Source: Fimbriimonadaceae bacterium
GTDB taxonomy: Bacteria > Armatimonadota > Fimbriimonadia > Fimbriimonadales > Fimbriimonadaceae
Reading direction: 5' to 3'
Assembly: GCA_022843485.1 (NCBI GenBank)
Contig: JALHNM010000014.1
Span: 1 to 42,558, forward strand
Length of the DNA stretch: 42,558 nucleotides
Made by a program: the position numbers and the translations under genes. Positions within the stretch are counted from its first letter, which is position 1. Each line of letters opens with the position of its first letter. This document shows, in pieces, positions 17,229 to 24,282 of the stretch. The notes below the pieces were generated by a model. The model saw nothing but the letters and a program-made list of their open reading frames with translations, made no database searches and was not told the origin of the DNA.

Positions 17229-17989
17229 TGAAACCAACCGTCCTTATCGTTGCGGCCCTGTCCGCCGTCGCTCTGCTGTCCGGCTGCGGTGCCGGCGGCA
17301 CCGCCAGTGGCTACAAGCCCGAGCCTCGCCCGGCTGTGCCGAAGATGGAGCTGGCGCCGGGCGACGAGAAGTCCCTGATGCCCGTGGCACAGGGCAAGTC
17401 CTGGATCTACGAGGGCCGAACCCAGGCGAGCGGGCCGGGCGGGGGCCAAGAGGCCCGGCTCGAGGTCACGTTCCAGATCTCGAAGGTCGAGGAGTCCCCG
17501 AACGGGCAGGTCGTCACGATCGACGTCCTCACCGGGACCCGGAAGACCGACCAGTTCGTGTGGCGCCTCCAGCAGGACGGGATCTTCCAGCTCTCGGGTC
17601 AGTTCCGGGACGCCACGACGCAGGTTCAGCGGTCGGTGTCGTACAACCCGCCGCTGCGGATCGTGCAGTTCCCGATCAAGGAGAGCGAGAGCCTCAAGCA
17701 GGCGGTCAACGGTGCCCGTCCGGGGGCGAACCCGGGGGCGATGAACGTCACCCTGCAGAACCAGGGGGTCCAGGAGGTCGATACGGCAATGGGCCCAATG
17801 AGCGCGATGGCGACGCAGACCGTCAGCACGTACCGTGAGGCGAACGCCCAGTTCCAGACCACCGCGACGAGTTGGTGGGTGAAAAACGTGGGGATGGTGC
17901 GGTATAGGCAGGAGATCACCGCACTGACGCCTCAGGGCCAACGCCTTGAGCAGGTCACGACGCTTCAACTGAAGAGCCACTCAAAGTGA
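17225..17989 (+). CDS. Lipoprotein of unknown function, SWxY-type, member 1
   Basis: This 254-residue protein has a lipoprotein signal with lipobox LLSGC (Cys at residue 21 from the first Met). The mature part contains LMPVAQGKSWIYEGRTQ (about 55-70), then antiparallel-beta text with alternating charged and hydrophobic residues, ending ITALTPQGQRLEQVTTL. The opening G-x-S-W-x-Y phrase recurs in the protein at 18741 and, weaker, at 19364, which suggests a tandem family of exported beta-barrel or beta-sandwich proteins. No enzyme motif is seen. A start at the second Met is equally possible. It overlaps both neighbours by four bases. Confidence 0.75.
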   Translation: MMKPTVLIVAALSAVALLSGCGAGGTASGYKPEPRPAVPKMELAPGDEKSLMPVAQGKSWIYEGRTQASGPGGGQEARLEVTFQISKVEESPNGQVVTIDVLTGTRKTDQFVWRLQQDGIFQLSGQFRDATTQVQRSVSYNPPLRIVQFPIKESESLKQAVNGARPGANPGAMNVTLQNQGVQEVDTAMGPMSAMATQTVSTYREANAQFQTTATSWWVKNVGMVRYRQEITALTPQGQRLEQVTTLQLKSHSK

Positions 17990-18738
17990 AGACGAGCCCC
18001 TTGACCCTTCTCCTGGCCGTCGCCCTCTTCGGCGCGGCGGCCGGGTGCCAGCCGGGCACGACGGCGATGGACCCGAAGACGGACGGGGCGAAGGCCGGGA
18101 AGGAGCCAGGCGCCACGGGGACACCGGAGGCGCCGAAGCCGGACGTCTCGGCGATCCCAGCCTCGCTTCGGCACGACGGCTTGGCCTATTCGGGCCTCGA
18201 CCGCTCTGGCCCTCTGAACTACCTCTTCGCCCGGGTGGCGGGCGAGAAGCCGGAGCCGGGGGCGTACTCGGTCAAGTTCGAAGGGGTCGAGGGTGCGGTG
18301 GCGAAGTTCTCGACGACCCGGGACGGTTCGCTCGCGGCGCTGGGCTCGGAGCAGATCGAAGTGCGCGAGGATGGCGTTTACCTGACGGGTTCGTCCGTAG
18401 GCACGCCCAAGTCGCCGGTCAAGATGCTCCCGGCCAAGCTTGAGGTCGGGACGGTCTGGGACGACACGTACGAGATGACGGACCAGGCGGGCACGGCGGT
18501 GAAGTACAGCGGGAAGTCGAAGGTGGAGAAAGCGGAGACGCTGACCATTGGCGGCAAGTCGTTCGAGACGCTGCTCGTCACCCAGGGTGCGGAGATGGTG
18601 CGCGGTTCGGACACCTCGAAGGTCGCGAGCAAGACGTGGTATGCGAAGGGCTACGGCGCGGTGCGGGTGCGCATCGAGCTCAAGGGCCAGGGCGGTGCGA
18701 TCGTGACCTCGACGATCGACATCGACCCGAAGGAGTGA
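17986..18738 (+). CDS. Lipoprotein of unknown function, member 2
   Basis: This 250-residue protein starts at GTG 17986 inside the stop of the previous gene. Lipobox AAAGC is at about residues 17-21 (MKTSPLTLLLAVALFGAAAGC). A linker of about 40 residues rich in Gly, Lys, Pro and Thr follows, as in many outer-membrane lipoproteins. The folded part (about 65-250) contains LEVGTVWDDTYEMTDQAGT and a series of strands ending in AIVTSTIDIDPKE. The W-x-D-x-Y text occupies the place of the SWxY phrase of the neighbours. Function is unknown, and the neighbours suggest the four exported proteins work at one site in the envelope. Confidence 0.75.
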   Translation: MKTSPLTLLLAVALFGAAAGCQPGTTAMDPKTDGAKAGKEPGATGTPEAPKPDVSAIPASLRHDGLAYSGLDRSGPLNYLFARVAGEKPEPGAYSVKFEGVEGAVAKFSTTRDGSLAALGSEQIEVREDGVYLTGSSVGTPKSPVKMLPAKLEVGTVWDDTYEMTDQAGTAVKYSGKSKVEKAETLTIGGKSFETLLVTQGAEMVRGSDTSKVASKTWYAKGYGAVRVRIELKGQGGAIVTSTIDIDPKE

Positions 18739-18740
18739 CG

Positions 18741-19367
18741 ATGAGCTGGCTCTGCGCTCTCGGTCTGGTGTTGGTGCGGACGCAAGCCGCCCCGGTCGAG
18801 GGTACAGAGTTCTTCCCTTTGGTGGCGGGTTCGAGTTGGGTCTATTCCGACACGGGCGGCGGGGCGGGCGGGGCCTTTACGGACGTCGTCGGGGAACCGG
18901 CCGAGGTGATGGGGGTGATGGCCACGCCGATCGTGACCCGGATGGGCACGCGCGAGGACGGGCGGACGTACTACCGGGTCGATGCGGGGACGGTCACGGT
19001 CGTCGCGTTCGACCTCAAGAAGCCGCTCGCCGCGCCCTATCCGATCTTGAAGGCCACCGGCAAAAAGGAGTCGTGGACGTACTCCGGGGAGTCACAGTGG
19101 TTGGGCGAGTCGGTGCCGCTGTTCATGAAGGCCACGTGCCGACCGGTCGGGAAGCGGGAGGTCCTCGGCGAGCGCCGGGACACCGTCGAAGTCGTCATCG
19201 AGGCGACCATCGGGGCTCAAGACAAGACGGGCGTCAAGTCGCGGCAAGTCTCGCTCTACGCGCGCGGCGTCGGACTCTTCGAGTTGAAGGAGACGACGAC
19301 GATCGGGGACCGCAAGCTCGAGCGGCGGCGGACTCTCATCTCGTACCGGCCGGGGGCGGGGTCTTGA
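18741..19367 (+). CDS. Secreted protein of unknown function, SWxY-type, member 3
   Basis: This 208-residue protein starts at ATG 18741, two bases after the previous stop. It has a short signal peptide (MSWLCALGLVLVRTQA) and no clear lipobox. FFPLVAGSSWVYSDTGGG at about residues 24-41 parallels MPVAQGKSWIYEG in member 1. The remainder is beta-rich (TYYRVDAGTVTVVAF, WTYSGESQWLGESVP, VEVVIEATIG, GLFELKETTTIGDRKLE). No catalytic motif is recognised. The stop overlaps the TTG start of the next gene, which fits translational coupling. Confidence 0.7.
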   Translation: MSWLCALGLVLVRTQAAPVEGTEFFPLVAGSSWVYSDTGGGAGGAFTDVVGEPAEVMGVMATPIVTRMGTREDGRTYYRVDAGTVTVVAFDLKKPLAAPYPILKATGKKESWTYSGESQWLGESVPLFMKATCRPVGKREVLGERRDTVEVVIEATIGAQDKTGVKSRQVSLYARGVGLFELKETTTIGDRKLERRRTLISYRPGAGS

Positions 19368-20020
19368 GGCCGGTCTGGGCCGCGCTCGGTGCGACCGCGG
19401 CCGGAGCGATCGCCGTGGCGAGCTGTGCCGAGGTGACCGGCCAAGGGCGCGTCGAGGTTCAGGGGCAGGCTGGCGCGAAGGTGGAGCGGATCGCCGACGC
19501 GGCGGCGCTCGGGGCCGACAAGCTGCCCTACACCAAGGCCAGGCTGATCTTGGCCGGGACCGAGGTGCCGGTCGAGGTGCAGGAGGTGCGCTCGGGCGAG
19601 TCGTTCGTGTTGCGGCTGGTGAGCCACGGAGAGATCTTGGAGGAGGAGCGCTATGAGTCGGGGCCCGGCGGGTTCCGGTTCCTTGGGGGGTCCGGCGAGA
19701 CGTTCGACCCGCCGATCCCGCTCGTCCGGCTCCCGATGACGGTCGGCGAGAGTTGGGACTGGACCGGCGTCGCCGCCCTCGGGCCGACCGAGAAGAGGGC
19801 CACGGCGAAGGTGACCTCTGGCCGCGAGAGGCTCAACCTCGCCTCGGGGGTCCACGACGCGATCAAGGTCGCGGTGAGCCTTTCCGTCGAGACCTCGCCG
19901 CAGCAGACGGCCAAGCGCGAGCTGACGTTCTGGATCGAGCCGAACCGGGGTGTGGTGCGGCGCGAGTTCGGGGCAGGCTCGACGCGGGAGCCCCGACCGC
20001 GCGACTCGGGCGACCGGTGA
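19364..20020 (+). CDS. Lipoprotein of unknown function, member 4
   Basis: This 218-residue protein starts at TTG 19364, chosen because it overlaps the previous stop (TTGA) and places a signal peptide in frame (LRPVWAALGATAAGAIAVASC, lipobox VASC). The mature part has IPLVRLPMTVGESWDWTG at about residues 122-139, a degenerate form of the GxSWxY phrase of members 1 and 3. It continues as strands (KRATAKVTSGRERL, HDAIKVAVSLSVET, RELTFWIEPNRGVVRREF). Function is unknown. The stop overlaps the GTG of rodA by four bases, linking this exported set to cell-shape machinery. Confidence 0.7.
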   Translation: MRPVWAALGATAAGAIAVASCAEVTGQGRVEVQGQAGAKVERIADAAALGADKLPYTKARLILAGTEVPVEVQEVRSGESFVLRLVSHGEILEEERYESGPGGFRFLGGSGETFDPPIPLVRLPMTVGESWDWTGVAALGPTEKRATAKVTSGRERLNLASGVHDAIKVAVSLSVETSPQQTAKRELTFWIEPNRGVVRREFGAGSTREPRPRDSGDR

Positions 20021-21123
20021 TCGGGTCTAAGGACGCCCGGAGCGCGTTCGCCTCAGGGCTCGACCGCCCTGCGCCCGGCCTCGACCTGTGGCTTTTGGCT
20101 TCGGCGGGGGTGTTACTGTTCCTCGGCCTCACGTCGTTGCGCAGTCTGGACCTCGCCGTGTCCGGAGGGTTCTTCGCCAAGCAGGTGGTGTTCGCCCTCG
20201 TCGGGGTGGGCGTGATGGCGGTGGTGGCGCGGGTGCCGCACGACCGTCTGCAACGGGTCGCCCCGGCCCTGTACCTTGTGAACTTGCTCGCGCTCGTGTC
20301 CGTGTTGGTCGTGGGGAGCGAGCGGAAGGGGGCGACGCGCTGGATCGACTTGGGCCCGCTCCAGTTCCAGCCCAGCGAACTCGGGAAGCTCCTCGTGATC
20401 GTGACCCTCGCCGCGTTCTTCGCGACGCGGACGGAGAGGGCGCGCGACTTCAAGGTCTTCCTCGGGTCGTTGCTCCACGTGGCGCCGATCGTCGTGCTCG
20501 TCCTGCTCCAGCCGCACTTGGCGGGGGCGATTTCGATCGTGGTCATATGGCTCGCCCTCGCCGTCGCGTTTGGGACGCCCTGGCGGTTCGTGGTGGGCTC
20601 GGTACTCGCGGTGGTGGCGCTGCTCGGGTTGGCCTGGGTCACCCCGGGGGTGATGCCGGACTATATGCGCAGCCGGATCGAGGGGAAGCTGAACCCGGAC
20701 ACGCAGGCCAACGCCTACCAGCAGGACCGGGCGAAGATCGCGATCGGGGTCGGCGGGGTGGTCGGGGCGGGGTTCGGTCGTGGCGAACAGAAGGCAGCCC
20801 GTTTCGTGCCGGAGCAGGAAAACGACTTCGTGTTCACGGTGATCGGCGAGGAGGGGGGGCTGATCGGGGCGGGGCTGACCTTGGCCGCGTTCGGGTTCTT
20901 CTTCTTCAGGGTGTGGATGGTCGGGTGGCGCTCGAGCGACCCGTTCTCCCGGCTGTGCGCGAACGGGGTGCTCGCCGTGCTCGGGTTCCACACGGTGGTG
21001 AACTTGGGGATGAACGTGGGGCTCTTGCCGGTGGCGGGGTTATGGCTGCCGTTCATGAGTTCTGGGGGCACGGCGTTGTGGATGTGCATGGCCTCGGTGG
21101 GGTTGTTGCTCGGCTCGCGATAG
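20017..21123 (+). CDS. rodA: RodA, SEDS-family peptidoglycan polymerase
   Basis: This 368-residue protein starts at GTG 20017. It has ten or so membrane helices and the SEDS-family features. WIDLGPLQFQPSELGKLLVI near 110-130 is the conserved periplasmic loop and helix, with the Gln-Pro-Ser-Glu phrase. FVPEQENDFVFTVIGEEGGLIG near 265-290 is the RodA/FtsW signature, and LPFMSSGGTALW is the C-terminal signature. RodA polymerises glycan strands in the elongasome with a class B penicillin-binding protein. FtsW is the alternative, but the E-Q-E-N-D-F form is RodA-like. No mreB, mreC, mreD or pbp2 gene is in the window. Its stop overlaps the -10 of the ATP synthase operon. Confidence 0.88.
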   Translation: MIGSKDARSAFASGLDRPAPGLDLWLLASAGVLLFLGLTSLRSLDLAVSGGFFAKQVVFALVGVGVMAVVARVPHDRLQRVAPALYLVNLLALVSVLVVGSERKGATRWIDLGPLQFQPSELGKLLVIVTLAAFFATRTERARDFKVFLGSLLHVAPIVVLVLLQPHLAGAISIVVIWLALAVAFGTPWRFVVGSVLAVVALLGLAWVTPGVMPDYMRSRIEGKLNPDTQANAYQQDRAKIAIGVGGVVGAGFGRGEQKAARFVPEQENDFVFTVIGEEGGLIGAGLTLAAFGFFFFRVWMVGWRSSDPFSRLCANGVLAVLGFHTVVNLGMNVGLLPVAGLWLPFMSSGGTALWMCMASVGLLLGSR

Positions 21124-21126
21124 AAT
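21121..21126 (+). promoter_or_regulatory. Candidate -10 element TAGAAT for the ATP synthase operon
   Basis: TAGAAT (5 of 6 matches to TATAAT) begins on the stop codon of rodA and ends six bases before the ATG at 21133. Transcription would start at or within a base of the ATG, giving a leaderless message. No good -35 is seen at 17 bases. Confidence 0.45.
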
Positions 21127-21132
21127 GGGGTT

Positions 21133-21543
21133 ATGGACGAGCCGCGCGACGGATCGACCGAGGGCGAGGCCGAGAGGCTCCGGCGGATCGAGGAGGAGCT
21201 GGAACGGGTTCGGAAGACGACCCAGTTCGCGAGCCCGGACGACCCGGACATCGAACGGCGTCTCCAAGCGATCGAGGAGAAGGCCAAAGGTGCCAGGCGG
21301 CTCCACGACGAGCACGTGTTCGGGCGGAAGCCGAAGTCGATGTTGGACGCTGAATCGACGCGGGGGCTCGGGGTGGGGCTGACGATCGCCTACGCGATCA
21401 TCGGTGTGCCGCTCGTCGGGTTCGGGGCGGGGTGGCTCCTGGACCGGGCGATGGGGGGCGGGACTTTATGGCAAGCGTTGGGGACGGTGTTCGGGGCGGT
21501 GGCGGCGATCGCGTACGCCGTGAAGGTCACGAGCCGTGACTGA
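21133..21543 (+). CDS. AtpZ/AtpI-like ATP synthase-associated membrane protein
   Basis: This 136-residue protein has a hydrophilic, highly charged N-terminal half with coiled-coil character (EAERLRRIEEELERVRK) and two membrane helices (LGVGLTIAYAIIGVPLVGFGAGWLLD and LGTVFGAVAAIAYAV, about 76-130). This fits the AtpZ-type family at the head of many F-type ATP synthase operons, linked to cation supply and c-ring assembly. The usual AtpZ protein is about 80-100 residues, so the N-terminal extension of roughly 60 residues is unusual. It is the first gene of the operon and overlaps the next by eight bases. Confidence 0.7.
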   Translation: MDEPRDGSTEGEAERLRRIEEELERVRKTTQFASPDDPDIERRLQAIEEKAKGARRLHDEHVFGRKPKSMLDAESTRGLGVGLTIAYAIIGVPLVGFGAGWLLDRAMGGGTLWQALGTVFGAVAAIAYAVKVTSRD

Positions 21544-21901
21544 CCCCCGGGCGCGGATCCTGGTCTGCTTCGGTCTCATCGCCGTGGTCTTGGGGGTCGG
21601 GGCTTGGGTCTCTTGGGGAGCGCGGTCGGGCCTGGGATTCGGGTTGGGCGTGGTCGGGACTTCGGGCGGGTTGCTCGGGTGGTGGTTCGCGATCCGGGCG
21701 ATGGGGCGGGCCCTGGCGGACGAGCGGGTGGGGTGCGCGGGTTCGACCCTGGCGGTGCTGGCCTTCCTGCTGAAGCTGCCGGTGATCCTGGCCTGCTGGC
21801 GCGCGGCGGAGTGGCTAGGGCCGCCCGCCCCAGTCTCGTTCCTCTGGGGCTTGGCGTTGGTATACTGCGCCCTCGTGAGCTGGGCGTTGGTGCAACGCTG
21901 A
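21536..21901 (+). CDS. atpI: AtpI-like small membrane protein
   Basis: This 121-residue protein starts at GTG 21536. It has four predicted membrane helices (about 8-28, 32-55, 68-90 and 98-118), matching the size and topology of AtpI, the assembly factor for the c-ring. Its place between the AtpZ-like gene and the subunit a gene supports this. Sequence motifs are weak, so the name rests on position and topology. Residues 53-65 (IRAMGRALADERV) form the only long cytoplasmic loop. Confidence 0.6.
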   Translation: MTDPRARILVCFGLIAVVLGVGAWVSWGARSGLGFGLGVVGTSGGLLGWWFAIRAMGRALADERVGCAGSTLAVLAFLLKLPVILACWRAAEWLGPPAPVSFLWGLALVYCALVSWALVQR

Positions 21902-21918
21902 GCCGAAGACGGACGTAA

Positions 21919-22731
21919 ATGAAGGCGGTTTTCGAAACGGCCCCCCTGCTGCTCGCCGCAGCGGGGAAAGAGGGCGAGAAAGGACACCATGGCCCCAGCT
22001 TCGTGGGGCTTTTCGTTTACGTCGCTCTGGTGCTCGCCGTGCTCTTCGCATTGATGGCGTACGCCAAGCCGGGGATGTCCCAGCGCGTCTTCTCGGGGCG
22101 GAAGCTGCTCGGCCTGCCGATCCTCGGCAGTTTCGAGCAGATCTATCTGTTCATCGAGCAGATGTGCGTGGGGACGATCGGGTCGCACGGGCGCAAGTAC
22201 ATCCCGATGATCATGACCTTCTGGATGGTGATCTTCGTGGGGAACTTGGTCGCGTTGTTCTTCCCGACCTCTCCGACGGCGGACTTAAGCTTCAACCTGG
22301 GGATTGCGCTGATCTCGATCGGCTACGTCCAGTGGGAGGGGATGCGCGCGAACGGCGTGTTCGGCCACCTCAAGCACTTTGCGGGGCCGAAGCTTCCGGG
22401 GGCGTTGATCCTGATCAGCGCGATCATCTTCGTGATCGAGCTGATCTCGGAGTTGATGAAGAACGTCTCGCTCAGCCTTCGCTTGTTCGGGAACATCGAC
22501 GGTGGTCACCAAGCGGCGGTCGCCATGAACGAACTGGGCAAGCACATCATCGATCTTGGGGGCTTCGAGCTCAGCATCCCGTTCGGCGCGTTCTTGCTGC
22601 CGATCAAGCTGCTGACCTGCGTCGTCCAAGCGATGATCTTTAGCTTGCTCACGTGCGTGTACCTCTCGTTGGTCACGCACCACGACGACCACGGGGACGA
22701 CCACGGTCACGCCCCTGCCCCGGCCCACTAA
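21919..22731 (+). CDS. atpB: F-type ATP synthase subunit a
   Basis: This 270-residue protein is the proton-channel subunit of FO, with about six membrane helices. The essential arginine is Arg188 in SLSLRLFGN. Nine residues on, where E. coli has Glu219 (LFGN..AGE), this protein has His197 (LFGNIDGGHQ). By the alignment of VVQAMIF with the E. coli LQAFIF region, the E. coli His245 position is Lys230 here. Those two positions line the proton path, so the path chemistry is altered. The C-terminus is His/Asp-rich (HHDDHGDDHGH). It follows the AtpI-like gene by 17 bases. Confidence 0.92.
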   Translation: MKAVFETAPLLLAAAGKEGEKGHHGPSFVGLFVYVALVLAVLFALMAYAKPGMSQRVFSGRKLLGLPILGSFEQIYLFIEQMCVGTIGSHGRKYIPMIMTFWMVIFVGNLVALFFPTSPTADLSFNLGIALISIGYVQWEGMRANGVFGHLKHFAGPKLPGALILISAIIFVIELISELMKNVSLSLRLFGNIDGGHQAAVAMNELGKHIIDLGGFELSIPFGAFLLPIKLLTCVVQAMIFSLLTCVYLSLVTHHDDHGDDHGHAPAPAH

Positions 22732-22796
22732 CGGCCGGACACTCATCGCCTCGGGAACCTTTACGGAAGGACACTTAAGGAGAAACAAGGAAAACC

Positions 22797-23006
22797 ATGA
22801 CGGGTAACGTGCTCGGCCTCGGCATCGGCATTGCGGCTTTCGGCGTCGCTATCGGCCTCGGCCTTATTGGGTATTCGGCTATGCAAGGCATGGCCCGACA
22901 GCCGGAAGCGATCGGCAAGCTCCAGACGGCGATGCTTATCGCTCTGGCGTTCGTCGAGCTGGTCTTCCTGCTCGTGGTCTTCATCGTCCCGGGCTCGGTC
23001 AGGTAA
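22797..23006 (+). CDS. atpE: F-type ATP synthase subunit c
   Basis: This 69-residue hairpin of two membrane helices has the polar loop ARQPEAIGKLQ at 33-43 and the ion-binding Glu54 in ALAFVELVFLL. The Na+ signature (Gln in helix 1, Glu-Ser in helix 2) is absent, so H+ is the likely coupling ion. A strong Shine-Dalgarno AAGGAGA (22777-22783) and A-rich leader precede the ATG. That is unusual in this window and fits the high demand for this subunit. A stable stem-loop follows the gene at 23026-23053. Confidence 0.95.
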   Translation: MTGNVLGLGIGIAAFGVAIGLGLIGYSAMQGMARQPEAIGKLQTAMLIALAFVELVFLLVVFIVPGSVR

Positions 23007-23025
23007 GGGACTGACCGTGCCGTGC

Positions 23026-23053
23026 GGCGCGGGGCCCGAAAGGGTTCCGCGCC
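23026..23053 (+). other. Intercistronic stem-loop with GAAA tetraloop after atpE
   Basis: GGCGCGGGGCCC (23026-23037) pairs fully with GGGTTCCGCGCC (23042-23053), with two G-U pairs, around the tetraloop GAAA. It lies 20 bases after the subunit c stop and 39 before the subunit b start. No T-run follows, so it is not a simple terminator. It is better read as a 3' stabiliser or processing barrier that could raise c-subunit mRNA over the rest. Confidence 0.55.
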
Positions 23054-23092
23054 CCTGACCGCCGCTGTGCGCATCGAAAGGGAAGAAGACTA

Positions 23093-23722
23093 GTGAGCCA
23101 GGAACATAACGAGAAAGGTGGGGCGCCGGCGATCGTCTTGATCGTCATCGGCGTCGTGCTGATGTTCGGGGGGATGATCCTTAGCGATCAGACCAAGGAG
23201 GCGGCGTTCATTAAGGCGCTCGCCGAACAAGGGATCCCACTCGACATCGGGAAGACGGTCGCGACGATCGGGGTCTTTATGATCCTGTTCCCGGTGATCA
23301 AGTCGTTCTTCACGAACCCCCTCCAAGAGGCGATCGGACAGCGGAACACCGACCTTGAGCGGACCTTCTCGGAGGCGGAGAGCCTGCGGGGCCAGATGAC
23401 CGAGATGAAGGCGGACTATGAGCGCCGCCTCGTCGAGACCGAGGCCCAGGCCCGTGAACAGATCCAAGCCCAGATCCGCGAGGCCCAAGACCTCCGGAAG
23501 ACCTTGATGGCGGAGGCCACCCAACAGGCCGACTCCATGAAGAAGCGGGCCCAGGAGGAGATCGAGGCCGAGCGTGACCGGGCCCTCACGGGGATCCGGC
23601 TGCAGGTGGCGAACCTCACGCTCCAAGCGACGGAGCGGATCCTGGGCGAGAACATGGACACCGACCGCAACCGGCGGCTGATCGACGAGTTCCTCGACCA
23701 GATCGAGGTGCCCGCCTCGTGA
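23093..23722 (+). CDS. atpF: F-type ATP synthase subunit b, with two membrane helices
   Basis: This 209-residue protein starts at GTG 23093 behind GGGAAGAAG. The long charged helix (about 75-200), with FTNPLQEAIGQRNTDLERTFSEAE and later EAQAREQIQAQIREAQ, is the stator stalk typical of subunit b. Family members normally have one N-terminal membrane helix. Here there are two hydrophobic segments, about 12-31 (APAIVLIVIGVVLMFGGMIL) and about 50-70 (GKTVATIGVFMILFPVIKSFF), joined by QTKEAAFIKALAEQGIPLD. The second is the one next to the stalk. The extra helix and loop are discussed as a finding. The stop overlaps the delta-subunit start by four bases. Confidence 0.85.
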   Translation: MSQEHNEKGGAPAIVLIVIGVVLMFGGMILSDQTKEAAFIKALAEQGIPLDIGKTVATIGVFMILFPVIKSFFTNPLQEAIGQRNTDLERTFSEAESLRGQMTEMKADYERRLVETEAQAREQIQAQIREAQDLRKTLMAEATQQADSMKKRAQEEIEAERDRALTGIRLQVANLTLQATERILGENMDTDRNRRLIDEFLDQIEVPAS

Positions 23723-24273
23723 TCGACCCGCGCGCCGCACGCCGCTACGCCCGAGCGCTCTTCAACACGGCGAGCCAGCAAGGCATCGTCAAGAGCGTCG
23801 AGGACGATTTGAACCTCGTGGTGACGGTGACGCGGGGCGCGCAGGGGTTCAAGCAGTTCATCGAGAGCCCGAGCGCCACGGACGCCGACAAGCTCGGCCT
23901 TTTCGAGCGGACGTTCAGCGACCGGGTCACTGCGACGACGATGGCGTTCCTCCGGCTCCTGCTCGATAAGGGCAGGGAGGACAACCTGGACATGGTGCGG
24001 ATCGCGTTCACGGAACTGCGGCGCGACCATGAGGGCATCGTCCATGCGGACATTACGACGACGATCGACCTGACCGAGGACGAACGGCGCAAGATCATCG
24101 ACCGGTTGACCCGGGTCACCGGCAAGACGATCGAGCCGGCGTTCCACGTCGACCCTGCCCTGATCGGTGGGATCCGCGTGGCGCTCGGCGACACCGTCCT
24201 CGAGGGCTCGGTGAAGGGGGCTCTGAACCGCCTCCGCGACCGCCTCATCTACGACCTTTTGAAGCAGCACTAA
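23719..24273 (+). CDS. atpH: F-type ATP synthase subunit delta
   Basis: This 184-residue protein starts at GTG 23719, overlapping the subunit b stop. The N-terminal helical bundle opens with the family phrase RRYARALFNTASQQG. The C-terminal domain has VDPALIGGIRVALGDTVLEGSVKGALNRLRDRL, the usual end of delta/OSCP proteins. Delta links the stalk to the top of F1. Length is normal. It is followed by the alpha gene after nine bases. Confidence 0.92.
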   Translation: MIDPRAARRYARALFNTASQQGIVKSVEDDLNLVVTVTRGAQGFKQFIESPSATDADKLGLFERTFSDRVTATTMAFLRLLLDKGREDNLDMVRIAFTELRRDHEGIVHADITTTIDLTEDERRKIIDRLTRVTGKTIEPAFHVDPALIGGIRVALGDTVLEGSVKGALNRLRDRLIYDLLKQH

Positions 24274-24282
24274 CGAACGACC

